This document shows, one piece after another, positions 7,425-14,762 of a DNA stretch of 17,500 bases (within the stretch, counting starts at the first letter, position 1; each line of letters starts with the position of its first letter). This DNA comes from Lysobacteraceae bacterium UBA6001 (GTDB taxonomy: Bacteria; Pseudomonadota; Gammaproteobacteria; Xanthomonadales; Xanthomonadaceae), in contig DJAN01000282.1 of NCBI GenBank assembly GCA_002429615.1, forward strand, positions 1 to 17,500, in the 5' to 3' direction. The position numbers and the translations under genes were made by a program. The notes under the pieces are model-generated. The model made no database searches, was not told the DNA's origin, and saw only the letters and a program-made list of their open reading frames with translations.

Positions 7425-8336
7425 ATGACCCAACAGCGCACTCTCAAGAACACGATCCGCGCCACCGGCGTAGGCCTGCACAGTGGTGACAAGGTCTACA
7501 TGACCCTGCGCCCGGCGCCGGTCAATCACGGCATCGTGTTCCGGCGCGTGGACCTGGAACCGGTGGTGGAAGTGCCGGCCGACGCCGGGCTGGTCACCGA
7601 GACCACCCTGTGCACCGGCCTGACCTGCAACGGCGCCAAGATCCAGACCGTCGAGCACCTGATGTCGGCGCTGGCCGGCCTGGGCATCGACAACGCCATC
7701 GTCGAACTGTCCTCGGCCGAGCTGCCGATCATGGACGGCTCCTCGGGCCCGTTCGTGTTCCTGCTGCAGTCCGCCGGCATCGTCGAGCAGGACGCGGCCA
7801 AGCGCTTCATCCGGATCAAATCGCCGGTGGAAGTGCGCGACGGCGACAAGGTCGCCCGTTTCACCCCGTATGACGGCTACAAGCTGGGCTTCACCATCGA
7901 GTTCGACCACCCGATGATCCCGGCCAAGCAGTCGCGCGCCGAGCTGGAGTTCTCCACCGCCGCGTACATCAAGGAAATCTCCCGCGCGCGCACCTTCGGC
8001 TTCATGCGCGACCTGGAGTACATGCGCGAGCGCAACCTGGGCCTTGGCGGTTCGATGGACAACGCCATCGTGCTGGACGAATTCCGCGTCCTCAACGACG
8101 ACGGCCTGCGCTACACCGACGAATTCGTGCGCCACAAGATCCTCGACGCGGTGGGCGACCTGTACCTCGCCGGCGGCCCGATCCTCGGCGCCTACGAGGG
8201 TTTCAAGTCCGGCCACGCGCTCAACAACAAGCTGGTCCGGGCCCTGCTGGCGCAGCAGGAAGCCTGGGAATGGGTCAGCTTCCCCGCCGGCAGCGTGCAG
8301 CCGCCGGTCGCCTACGGCACCCCCGCCTACGCCTGA
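7425..8336 (+). CDS. lpxC: UDP-3-O-acyl-N-acetylglucosamine deacetylase LpxC
   Basis: LpxC is the zinc enzyme that catalyses the committed step of lipid A synthesis, removing acetate from UDP-3-O-acyl-GlcNAc in the cytoplasm. From ATG 7425 the product has 303 residues, the usual length. The zinc ligands are at the classical places: H78 in TVEHLMSAL, and H237 and D241 in [10 protein letters not shown]77 and H264 (FKSGHAL) are the catalytic pair. The N-terminus [21 protein letters not shown] is typical. The frame is open upstream, but that part crosses the terminator region and does not resemble the family. lpxC follows ftsZ in most gamma-proteobacteria. Hairpins at 8341-8354 and 8372-8385 follow the stop, without a T-run. 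Confidence 0.97.
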   Translation: MTQQRTLKNTIRATGVGLHSGDKVYMTLRPAPVNHGIVFRRVDLEPVVEVPADAGLVTETTLCTGLTCNGAKIQTVEHLMSALAGLGIDNAIVELSSAELPIMDGSSGPFVFLLQSAGIVEQDAAKRFIRIKSPVEVRDGDKVARFTPYDGYKLGFTIEFDHPMIPAKQSRAELEFSTAAYIKEISRARTFGFMRDLEYMRERNLGLGGSMDNAIVLDEFRVLNDDGLRYTDEFVRHKILDAVGDLYLAGGPILGAYEGFKSGHALNNKLVRALLAQQEAWEWVSFPAGSVQPPVAYGTPAYA

Positions 8337-8340
8337 GCCC

Positions 8341-8385
8341 TCCCCGACAGGGGACTCCCCACCCGCCCGGCCTCCCTGTAGGGAG
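8341..8385 (+). other. Two short hairpins after lpxC
   Basis: TCCCC-GACA-GGGGA (8341-8354) and CTCCCT-GT-AGGGAG (8372-8385) are perfect small dyads just after the lpxC stop. Neither is followed by a T-run, so termination here, if any, is probably not of the simple intrinsic kind. Confidence 0.4.
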
Positions 8386-8430
8386 CTCGCCGGGGTCATG
8401 TCGTGGAACTGTGAACTCACACCGAGCCAG

Positions 8431-8470
8431 TTCCTGAATTTAACGACTCTTTAATAATTCCCTAACTAAC
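8431..8470. promoter_or_regulatory. AT-rich island between lpxC and dciA
   Basis: In these 40 bases 28 are A or T, a sharp contrast with the roughly 69% GC surroundings. It includes GAATTTAACG, CTTTAATAATTC and CCTAACTAAC. On the plus strand, TTAATAAT and later TAGGAT (8488-8493) could act as -10 boxes, but no good -35 pairs with them. Neither neighbouring gene needs a plus-strand promoter here, since lpxC has ended and dciA runs the other way. A small untranslated RNA is one possible reason for it. The rest of the 8337-8563 gap holds nothing else I can name. Confidence 0.3.
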
Positions 8471-8563
8471 GCCCCACCCTGGGCCGCTAGGATGCGTCCG
8501 GTCGCGTACGTTCTTCTCATGATCTTCACGCGCGGCGGCCGGCCTGGAGGGTCGGTCAGGGCA

Positions 8564-9016
8564 TCAACGGCGCGTCTTGGGCGTGCCGCTGGATTCGATG
8601 TCCTGCAGGGATGCCAGCGCCTCGCGCAGACCCTTGTGCGTGGCGGCGGTAACAGGTTTCGACTGCCCCGGGTTCTTCGGCATTGGGGAATGCAGCGAAG
8701 TGGTGGTGGTCTTGGGGGTCACCCGCGTGACCTTCAGCCCGACGGATCGGGCCGCAACGAGGAGCTGTTGTTCGGCCAGCCGCAGTTTGGCGTGCCACAC
8801 CGGCGAATCGACGAGGAAAACGAGCTGTTCGTCCTTCACGTTGGCAAGCCGGCAGTGCCCGGCGAGTGAAGGCGGCAGATGGGGGCGCAACTGCCTGTCC
8901 AGCGCATCGAGCCACAAGGCTCGGCGCAAGGGGTTGCCGGTCTTGTCCGCCAGCGCGGCCTCTATGGCCTGCTGCGGGAGGGAAGGACCGCGTGCGCTGG
9001 ACGATGGCTTGGACAT
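8564..9016 (-). CDS. dciA: DciA-like protein (DUF721), putative replicative helicase loader
   Basis: The 150-residue minus-strand product matches the DUF721/DciA family in its layout. An N-terminal KH-like part contains NPLRRALWLDALDRQLRPHLPPSLAGHCRL, then a strand-rich stretch with QLVFLVDSPVWHAKLRLAEQQLL (the conserved L-hydrophobic-V-x-S-x-x-W-A/H pattern). A variable basic Thr/Ser/Pro-rich tail follows. DciA helps load the DnaB helicase in bacteria that lack DnaC. The family is well known close to lpxC and secA in gamma-proteobacteria, and this gene lies exactly there. The start at 9016 is 12 bases from the start of the divergent peptidase gene. The symbol is by family and context, since DUF721 proteins are short and divergent. 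Confidence 0.82.
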   Translation of the reverse strand: MSKPSSSARGPSLPQQAIEAALADKTGNPLRRALWLDALDRQLRPHLPPSLAGHCRLANVKDEQLVFLVDSPVWHAKLRLAEQQLLVAARSVGLKVTRVTPKTTTTSLHSPMPKNPGQSKPVTAATHKGLREALASLQDIESSGTPKTRR

Positions 9017-9028
9017 GAAGACTCACAT

Positions 9029-9976
9029 ATGGCTTTCAACAAGATCGTAATCAAATCGCGAGAAACCCGGGGCCAGCGTCTGGCCCGACAGATCCGCGGT
9101 TTCGCAGCGGATCGTCCGCTGACCGTGCTGGGCGGGGTGCTGGGCACCGGCCTGCTGCTCGGTCTGGGCGTGGCCACCGGGGCGGGCATGGTGACCGATG
9201 CCCGCCTGCAGGCCAAGGTCGATGCACAGCAGGCCGAACTGGCCAAGGTGCAGCGCGAGTCCCAGGCGCAGGTCAATGCGCTGGCCGCGCGGCTCGGCGA
9301 GCTGCAGGCCCAGGCCACGCGCCTGAACGCCCTCGGCGAGCGCCTGACCCAGATGGGCAAGCTGCAGGACGGCGAATTCGACTTCAACGAGCCGGTGGGC
9401 GTGGGCGGCGGCGACGAGCCGTCGCAGGACATGCCGGTCGGCGAGTTCAAGGAGGATCTAGGGCAACTCGAACAGCAGTTCTCAGCCTCCGGCCAGCAGC
9501 TCAACGTCCTCGCGTCGTTGATGTTCGACCACCAGCTTGAGCAGAACGCGGTGCCGTCGCGGATGCCGATCCGCAACACCTACATCACCTCCGGCTTCGG
9601 CGGCCGCGCCGATCCGTTCAACGGCGGTGCCGCCAACCACAAGGGCATCGACTTCCACGCCAGCGTCGGCGACCCGGTGATGGCCGTGGCCGACGGCGTG
9701 GTCAGCTACGCCGGCGTGCGGGGTGGCTACGGCAACGTGGTCGAGGTCGACCACGGCAACGGCTACGTCACCCGCTACGCGCACAACTCGCGCCTGACGG
9801 TGAAGGCCGGCGATCTGGTCCGCGCCGGCGAGCAGGTCGCCAAGGCCGGCTCCACGGGCCGTTCCACCGGTGCCCACGTCCATTTCGAGGTCTGGAAGGA
9901 CGGCCAGGTGATGAACCCGCGCAAGTTCCTGGGCGACAACAGCAATACCCCGGTGGGGCGCCGCGAGCGCGGCTGA
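9029..9976 (+). CDS. Membrane-anchored LytM/M23 family metallopeptidase
   Basis: The 315-residue product has a basic cytoplasmic N-terminus and one transmembrane segment (about 32-55, [20 protein letters not shown]). A coiled-coil-like Gln/Ala/Leu stretch (about 58-112) and an acidic linker come next, then a C-terminal M23 domain (about 183-302). The zinc site is complete: H204 and D208 in NHKGIDF, and H283/H285 in GAHVHFEV. H252 in RYAHNS is the usual catalytic histidine. [13 protein letters not shown] is the typical entrance motif. It probably cuts peptidoglycan cross-links in the periplasm, or activates other hydrolases. ATG 9029 is preferred because the open frame upstream is only the shadow of the divergent dciA. 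secA follows. Confidence 0.93.
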   Translation: MAFNKIVIKSRETRGQRLARQIRGFAADRPLTVLGGVLGTGLLLGLGVATGAGMVTDARLQAKVDAQQAELAKVQRESQAQVNALAARLGELQAQATRLNALGERLTQMGKLQDGEFDFNEPVGVGGGDEPSQDMPVGEFKEDLGQLEQQFSASGQQLNVLASLMFDHQLEQNAVPSRMPIRNTYITSGFGGRADPFNGGAANHKGIDFHASVGDPVMAVADGVVSYAGVRGGYGNVVEVDHGNGYVTRYAHNSRLTVKAGDLVRAGEQVAKAGSTGRSTGAHVHFEVWKDGQVMNPRKFLGDNSNTPVGRRERG

Positions 9977-10022
9977 TCCGCTTGGTGGCCGGGGCTTGCG
10001 TTCGCCAGCCCCCGCCCCAAGC

Positions 10023-10028
10023 TACAAT
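10023..10028 (+). promoter_or_regulatory. Candidate -10 box of the secA promoter
   Basis: TACAAT matches TATAAT at five of six positions and lies 46 bases after the M23 gene stop. Possible -35 partners are TTCGCC (10001-10006, 16-base spacer) or TTGCGT (9996-10001, 21-base spacer); neither is good. It would give a leader of about 120 bases before the secA start. Confidence 0.4.
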
Positions 10029-10040
10029 GGGCATTGCCAT

Positions 10041-10150
10041 CGACAGGGCGCTTTGCGCCCTGTCGCGTTTGCGGCGGTCGTCGGGGAGCCGGCGTCGGTC
10101 AAACCGTTCCTTTTTTTCGGCGCACCTTCAGGGTGCACCTCAACCGGTTT
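10041..10150 (+). promoter_or_regulatory. Structured secA leader with hairpins and a T7 run
   Basis: CGACAGGGCGC and GCGCCCTGTCG (10041-10051, 10055-10065) form a perfect 11-pair stem with a TTT loop. CGGT-CAA-ACCG (10096-10106) is a short stem, followed by TTCC and seven Ts (10111-10117). GCACC and GGTGC (10122-10126, 10132-10136) form a third stem. AAACCG (10101-10106) could instead pair with CGGTTT (10145-10150), just before the secA ATG. That would exclude the short stem and cover the initiation region. No SecM-like arrest sequence is visible in the leader, and no clear ribosome binding site precedes the start. Confidence 0.4.
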
Positions 10151-10155
10151 CTTCA

Positions 10156-12888
10156 ATGATCAACAGCCTGCTTACCCGCGTCTTCGGCAGTCGTAACGAA
10201 CGCCTCCTGCGCCAGCTCAGCCGCATCGTCGTCAAGATCAATGCCCTCGAGCCGGAGATGGAGAAGCTCTCCGACGCGCAGCTGCAGGCCAAGACCCCCG
10301 AGTTCAAGGAGCGCATCGCCAAGGGCGAGGCGCTGGACAAGGTGCTGCCGGAAGCCTTCGCGGTATGCCGCGAGGCCTCGCGCCGCGTGCTGGGCATGCG
10401 CCACTACGACGTGCAGCTGATCGGCGGCATGGTGCTGCACCTGGGCAAGATCGCCGAAATGCGGACCGGTGAGGGCAAGACCCTGGTCGCGACGCTGCCG
10501 GTCTACCTCAACGCGCTGGAAGGCCAGGGCGTGCACGTGGTCACCGTCAACGACTACCTGGCCCGCCGCGACGCGGCGCAGATGGGCAAGCTATACAACT
10601 GGCTGGGCCTGAGCGTGGGCGTGGTCTACCCGGGCATGCCGCACAGCGACAAGCACGAGGCCTACGGCGCCGACATCACCTACGGCACCAACAACGAATT
10701 CGGCTTCGACTACCTGCGCGACAACATGGCGCTGTCGCGTGCCGACCGCTACCAGCGCAGCCTGCACTACGCGATCGTCGACGAAGTCGACTCGATCCTG
10801 ATCGACGAGGCGCGTACCCCGCTGATCATCTCCGGCCCGGCAGACGAGTCGCCGGAGCTGTACATCCGCGTCAACCGCATCGTCCCGCAGCTCACCAAGC
10901 AGGAAAACGAAGAAGCCGAAGGCGACTTCTGGGTCGATGAGAAGGGCAAGCAGGTGCACCTGTCCGAGGCCGGCATGGAGCATGCCGAGGACCTGCTGCG
11001 CCAGGCCGGCATCCTCACCGACGAGGAAGGCCTGTACGCCGCGCAGAACCTCAGCGTGGTCCACCACCTCAACGCCGCGCTGCGCGCGCACGCGCTGTTC
11101 CAGCGCGACGTGGACTACATCGTCCGCGACGGCGAAGTGGTGATCGTCGACGAATTCACCGGCCGCACCCTGGCCGGCCGCCGCTGGTCCGATGGCCTGC
11201 ACCAGGCGGTGGAAGCGAAGGAGGGCGTGCCGGTCCAGCGCGAGAACCAGACCCTGGCGAGCATCACCTTCCAGAACCTGTTCCGCATGTACAAGAAGCT
11301 GTCCGGCATGACCGGTACGGCTGATACTGAAGCCTACGAGTTCCAGAGCATCTACGGCCTGGAAGTGGTGGTGATCCCGACCAACAAGCCGACCGTGCGC
11401 AAGGACCACCCGGACCAGGTGTTCCTCAACCGCAAGGGCAAGTTCAACGCGGTGCTGGCCGACATCCAGGACTGCAACAAGCGTGGCCAGCCGGTGCTGG
11501 TGGGTACCACGTCGATCGAGACCTCGGAGATGCTCTCCGACCACCTGCGCAAGGCCGGCGTGCCGCACGAAGTGCTCAACGCCAAGCAGCACGAGCGCGA
11601 GGCGACCATCGTCGCCAACGCCGGCCGCCCGGGCGCGGTGACGATCGCCACCAACATGGCCGGCCGCGGTACCGACATCGTGCTGGGTGGTTCGCTGGAA
11701 ACCGAGCTGCAGGCGCTGGGCGAAGCGGTCACCGAAGACCAGCGCTTCCGCGCCAAGACCGAGTGGCAGCGTCGCCACGACGCGGTCAAGGCTGCGGGTG
11801 GCCTGCACATCGTCGGCACCGAGCGGCATGAGTCGCGTCGTATCGACAACCAGCTGCGTGGTCGTTCGGGCCGCCAGGGCGATCCGGGTTCCTCGCGCTT
11901 CTACCTGTCGCTCGAAGACAACCTGATGCGCATCTTCGCCTCCGACTGGGTCCAGAAGGCCATGCGCCTGATGGGCATGAAGGAGGACGACGTCATCGAG
12001 GACCGCCTGGTCAGCCGCCAGATCGAGAAGGCGCAGCGCAAGGTCGAGGCCCACAACTTCGATATCCGCAAGAACCTGCTGGACTTCGACGACGTCAACA
12101 ACGACCAGCGCAAGGTGATCTACGCCCAGCGCGACGAGCTGCTGGACGCCGAGTCGGTGAAGGACAACGTCGATGGCATCCGTGGCGACGTGGTCTATGA
12201 CCTGGTCGCGCGTTTCGTGCCGCCGAATTCGGTGGACGACCAGTGGGACCTGCCGGGCCTGGAGGCCACGCTGCAGTCCGAGCTGGGCGTCAACGTCGAC
12301 CTGGCCGGCTTCGCCAAGGGCCAGGAAGAGCTGGATGCCGAGCAGATCGCCGAGAAGGTGCAGGGTGCGGTGGACGCGCACTTCACCGGCAAGGAAACCG
12401 CAGTGGGCACCGAAACCATGCGCGCGCTGGAAAAGCACGTCATGTTGACCGTGCTCGACCAGGGCTGGAAGGAGCACCTGGCGAAGATGGATTACCTGCG
12501 CCAGGGCATCTATCTGCGCGGCTATGCGCAGAAGCAGCCGAAGCAGGAATACAAGAAGGAAGCCTTCGAGCTGTTCTCGGAGATGCTGGAAAGCGTCAAG
12601 CGCGAAGTCATCAACCTGCTGGCACGCGTGCACATCCGCAGCGAGGAAGAAGTCGCCGCGCTGGAAGCGCAGGAGCGCCAGCAGGCGGAAGCGCGTCTGC
12701 GCCAGTCGCAGTTCCAGCACCAGGAAGCCGGCGGTTACGGCACCGAGGACGAGGTGGCCGAGATGCAGGGCCGCCAGGGCGGCGCGGTGGCGCAGGCCGT
12801 GCGCGAGGCGCCGAAGGTCGGCCGCAATGACCCGTGTCCGTGCGGCAGCGGCAAGAAGTTCAAGCATTGCCACGGTCAGCTCAGCTGA
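10156..12888 (+). CDS. secA: Preprotein translocase ATPase SecA
   Basis: SecA is the motor that drives unfolded preproteins through the SecYEG channel. From ATG 10156 it has 910 residues (E. coli 901). It shows Walker A MRTGEGKT (102-109), the [20 protein letters not shown] segment of Walker B and the preprotein-binding domain, [12 protein letters not shown], the second nucleotide-binding fold with [15 protein letters not shown], and [25 protein letters not shown], where the arginine fingers lie. The C-terminal zinc-binding SEC-C motif [17 protein letters not shown] binds SecB and the membrane. The frame is open 58 codons upstream, but family alignment favours [14 protein letters not shown]. 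The stop codon lies inside a 27-base palindrome. Confidence 0.98.
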   Translation: MINSLLTRVFGSRNERLLRQLSRIVVKINALEPEMEKLSDAQLQAKTPEFKERIAKGEALDKVLPEAFAVCREASRRVLGMRHYDVQLIGGMVLHLGKIAEMRTGEGKTLVATLPVYLNALEGQGVHVVTVNDYLARRDAAQMGKLYNWLGLSVGVVYPGMPHSDKHEAYGADITYGTNNEFGFDYLRDNMALSRADRYQRSLHYAIVDEVDSILIDEARTPLIISGPADESPELYIRVNRIVPQLTKQENEEAEGDFWVDEKGKQVHLSEAGMEHAEDLLRQAGILTDEEGLYAAQNLSVVHHLNAALRAHALFQRDVDYIVRDGEVVIVDEFTGRTLAGRRWSDGLHQAVEAKEGVPVQRENQTLASITFQNLFRMYKKLSGMTGTADTEAYEFQSIYGLEVVVIPTNKPTVRKDHPDQVFLNRKGKFNAVLADIQDCNKRGQPVLVGTTSIETSEMLSDHLRKAGVPHEVLNAKQHEREATIVANAGRPGAVTIATNMAGRGTDIVLGGSLETELQALGEAVTEDQRFRAKTEWQRRHDAVKAAGGLHIVGTERHESRRIDNQLRGRSGRQGDPGSSRFYLSLEDNLMRIFASDWVQKAMRLMGMKEDDVIEDRLVSRQIEKAQRKVEAHNFDIRKNLLDFDDVNNDQRKVIYAQRDELLDAESVKDNVDGIRGDVVYDLVARFVPPNSVDDQWDLPGLEATLQSELGVNVDLAGFAKGQEELDAEQIAEKVQGAVDAHFTGKETAVGTETMRALEKHVMLTVLDQGWKEHLAKMDYLRQGIYLRGYAQKQPKQEYKKEAFELFSEMLESVKREVINLLARVHIRSEEEVAALEAQERQQAEARLRQSQFQHQEAGGYGTEDEVAEMQGRQGGAVAQAVREAPKVGRNDPCPCGSGKKFKHCHGQLS

Positions 12889-12900
12889 GCTGAGCTGACC
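12874..12900. repeat. 27-base palindrome containing the secA stop codon
   Basis: The stretch from GGTCAGCTCA (12874-12883) to TGAGCTGACC (12891-12900) is its own reverse complement apart from the central base. The last four codons of secA and its TGA stop (12886-12888) lie inside it. It can also be read as short tandem AGCTC/AGCTG units. There is no T-run after it. Confidence 0.7.
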
Positions 12901-12902
12901 GC

Positions 12903-12923
12903 GCCACCCGCTCAGCGGGTGGC
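12903..12923. repeat. Perfect palindrome after secA
   Basis: GCCACCCGCT (12903-12912) pairs with AGCGGGTGGC (12914-12923) around a single C. As RNA it would form a stem of about eight pairs with a small loop. It lies two bases after the previous palindrome. Confidence 0.65.
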
Positions 12924-12924
12924 G

Positions 12925-12953
12925 ACTGCGGCTTCGCGCTGCGAAGCCGCAGT
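12925..12953. repeat. 13-pair hairpin after secA
   Basis: ACTGCGGCTTCGC (12925-12937) pairs perfectly with GCGAAGCCGCAGT (12941-12953) over a three-base GCT loop. This is the most stable of the three dyads directly behind secA. No T-run follows, so it is a structural or REP-like element or a processing barrier rather than a textbook terminator. Confidence 0.65.
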
Positions 12954-12990
12954 ACGGGGCCTGCTTGCCTATCCCCCGCACCTTCGGCGC

Positions 12991-13010
12991 GCCCCCTTAA
13001 CAAAGGGGGC
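12991..13010. repeat. GCCCCCTT-AACA-AAGGGGGC dyad
   Basis: An eight-pair dyad with a four-base loop lies between the post-secA hairpins and the 24-base extragenic element. Dyads of this C5-TT/AA-G5 type are, as I recall, common between genes in Xanthomonadaceae. No further T-run is present. Confidence 0.5.
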
Positions 13011-13016
13011 TCTCCA

Positions 13017-13040
13017 TGTAGGAGCGGCTTCAGCCGCGAC
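13017..13040 (+). repeat. REP-like extragenic palindromic element, copy 1
   Basis: A 24-base element starts TGTAGGAGCGGCTTC and ends AGCCGCGAC. Its core GCGGCT-TC-AGCCGC is a hairpin (13024-13037). The same 24 bases occur exactly, on the other strand, at 17474-17497. The TGTAGGAGCGGC start is the hallmark of a large REP-like family in Xanthomonadaceae and Pseudomonas. It lies between secA and the Nudix gene. Confidence 0.8.
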
Positions 13041-13132
13041 CGTGCGCCCACCGCGCTCGGGAACCTGCCTCTTCACACACTTCCCCCATTCCCCGCTTGC
13101 CGCCCGCCCCCGCGGCACGGCAAAGTCGGTGC

Positions 13133-14098
13133 ATGCCTGATTCCCTACGATCGATCCACGTCGTGGCCGGCGTCATCCGTGACGCCCGTGGCCGCATCCT
13201 GCTGACCCGCCGCACCGAAACCCGTGACATGCCTGGCCTGTGGGAGTTCCCTGGCGGCAAGCGCGAACCCGGCGAGACCTCCGAACAGGCACTGGCGCGG
13301 GAACTGCACGAAGAACTGGGGATCGATGCCGAAGTCGGCGACTGGCTCATGGACGTCCCGCAGCGCTATCCGGACAAACGCCTGCGCCTGGAGGTGCGGA
13401 CGATCAGCGCCTGGAAAGGCCAGCCGCGCGGGCGCGAGGGCCAGGCGCTGACCTGGGTGCCGCCCGAGCGCCTGTCGCGCTATTCGATGCCGCCGGCCGA
13501 CGTGCCGGTGGTCGCCGCGCTGCGCCAGCCCGACCGCTATCTCGTCACCCCCGAGCCCGACGATGCGGAGGCGTGGCTGCGCCAGCTCGGCCAGGCGCTC
13601 GACGAGGGCGTGCGCCGCGTGCATCTGCGCGCGCGCCATTGCGAGGCGGTGCGCTGGCGCGCGCTGCTGGATGCGGTGCGCGAGCGCTTCGGGCGTCGCG
13701 ATGTGCAGTGGCTGCTCAATCGCGACATCGCGCTGGCCCGGGAACTGGGCTTCGGCGTGCACCTGGGCTCGGAGCAGCTGGCCACGCTGGAGGCACGGCC
13801 GTTGCCGGCCGAAGTGCCGCTGGCCGCGTCCTGCCATCACGTCGAGGATCTGCGCCAGGCGCAGCGCCTGGGCTGCGACTTCGCCGTGCTCGGGCCGGTC
13901 CTGCCGACGGCCTCGCATCCCGACGAAGCGACGTTGGACTGGAGCGGCTTCGAGCAGCTCCGCGAGTCGGTGTCGCTGCCGCTATACGCGATCGGGGGGC
14001 TGGCGCCGGAACAGATCGACGTGGCGCGCCGGCATGGCGCGCAGGGCATCGCGGCGATCCGCGCGCTCTGGCCTGCCGGGCAGGTCGCCGTCGGCTAG
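13133..14098 (+). CDS. Nudix (MutT-like) hydrolase fused to a ThiE-like domain
   Basis: The 321-residue product has two parts. Residues 1-125 are a Nudix domain with a perfect Nudix box, G42-x5-E-x7-REL-x-EE-x-G-I64, and a MutT-like WEFPGGKREPGET. This suggests removal of oxidised nucleotides such as 8-oxo-dGTP. Residues of about 130-321 resemble thiamine phosphate synthase (ThiE/TenI fold), with GVHLGSEQL, CHHVEDLRQA, GPVLPTASHPDE and AIGGLAPEQ. Its substrate sites are degenerate: HLRARH in place of QYREK-like, NRD in place of NDR, and SHP in place of TKP. It is probably not a working ThiE. This fusion is known in gamma-proteobacteria. The stop shares a CTAG with the convergent gene. The alternative start 12 codons upstream is less likely. 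Confidence 0.9.
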   Translation: MPDSLRSIHVVAGVIRDARGRILLTRRTETRDMPGLWEFPGGKREPGETSEQALARELHEELGIDAEVGDWLMDVPQRYPDKRLRLEVRTISAWKGQPRGREGQALTWVPPERLSRYSMPPADVPVVAALRQPDRYLVTPEPDDAEAWLRQLGQALDEGVRRVHLRARHCEAVRWRALLDAVRERFGRRDVQWLLNRDIALARELGFGVHLGSEQLATLEARPLPAEVPLAASCHHVEDLRQAQRLGCDFAVLGPVLPTASHPDEATLDWSGFEQLRESVSLPLYAIGGLAPEQIDVARRHGAQGIAAIRALWPAGQVAVG

Positions 14099-14718
14099 AG
14101 GCTCACCCAGAAGCAGTTGTACTGTCGCCGCAGCCGCAGCACCGTGCGCGAGGGCGTGCTGCCGTTGGCCATCACCTGTTCCAGCCGCAGTCCCCAGGGG
14201 CGCGGCCGGTCGACGGGGGCGGCCGGGGATTCGGCCACGGCCGTCGCCGCGCTGTTGTCGACCGGGGTATAGGTTGGCGCCGGTGGCGTCGGGACGCTCG
14301 GCAGGTAGGCTTCCGCCGGTGCTTCTGGGTACATCGGCGCAATGTCCACCAGCCTGCGGTCGGCGATGGCTTCCAGTTGCGACAGCACCCGGTTGGCGGT
14401 CGCATCGGAGACATCACCCCACAGGTACAGGCTGGAGAGGCGGTTCACGTCATGTGCTTCCACCGCCGTGCGCAACAGGCCGACCAGTTCGCTGAGCCGG
14501 CGCGGGCAGCCATAGCGATACAGGCCGGTCTCGCCATCGCGCAGCGCGGCCGGCATGCGCGTGGTGCTGCCCAGGTCCTCGCAGCGACGATCGCTGAACA
14601 CGGTCTGGCCATCGGCGCCGATGCAGCGGTTCACCGCGGACTGCGCGTGCGCGGGCGCTGCCGGTACCCCGGCGGCGAGGGCGGATAGCAGGACGGGAAC
14701 GAACAGGCGCGCGAACAT
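14095..14718 (-). CDS. Small exported protein with a DUF4124-like N-terminus
   Basis: The 207-residue minus-strand product starts with a signal peptide (MFARLFVPVLLSALAAGVPAA...AHA, probable cut after residue 25). The segment NRCIGADGQTVFSDRRCEDLG (30-50) resembles the DUF4124 pattern often found in proteobacterial periplasmic proteins. A Pro/Ala-rich stretch follows at about 132-172 and a basic C-terminus with RLRRQYNCFWVSL. Four cysteines (32, 46, 71, 202) remain after cleavage and could form two disulfide bonds. Function is unknown. The frame is open well upstream across metF on the same strand, but the signal peptide fixes the start. It lies directly downstream of metF and may be cotranscribed. 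The stop overlaps that of the Nudix gene. Confidence 0.75.
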   Translation of the reverse strand: MFARLFVPVLLSALAAGVPAAPAHAQSAVNRCIGADGQTVFSDRRCEDLGSTTRMPAALRDGETGLYRYGCPRRLSELVGLLRTAVEAHDVNRLSSLYLWGDVSDATANRVLSQLEAIADRRLVDIAPMYPEAPAEAYLPSVPTPPAPTYTPVDNSAATAVAESPAAPVDRPRPWGLRLEQVMANGSTPSRTVLRLRRQYNCFWVSL

Positions 14719-14762
14719 CCGCGCAGCGTAGCGACCCAGGGCGTCAGGCGCCAAGCGTTGCG

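Noticed and set aside
10027..10155. A longer SecA start at ATG 10027 (43 extra residues)
   Set aside because: The ATG overlaps the candidate -10 box TACAAT, the extension crosses the leader hairpins, and SecA proteins begin at [14 protein letters not shown].
9996..10196. A SecM-like leader peptide upstream of secA
   Set aside because: The 66-codon frame starts upstream of the candidate promoter at a TTG, overlaps the secA start and lacks the FxxxxWIxxxxGIRAGP arrest motif.
12903..12953. An intrinsic terminator for secA
   Set aside because: The hairpins are strong, but no T-run follows any of them, so I list them as palindromes rather than terminators.
10591..12981. A 796-codon open frame on the minus strand across secA
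   Set aside because: It is the antisense shadow of a GC-rich coding region. Its composition is His/Ala/Leu/Val-rich low complexity, no domain is visible, and secA on the other strand is certain.
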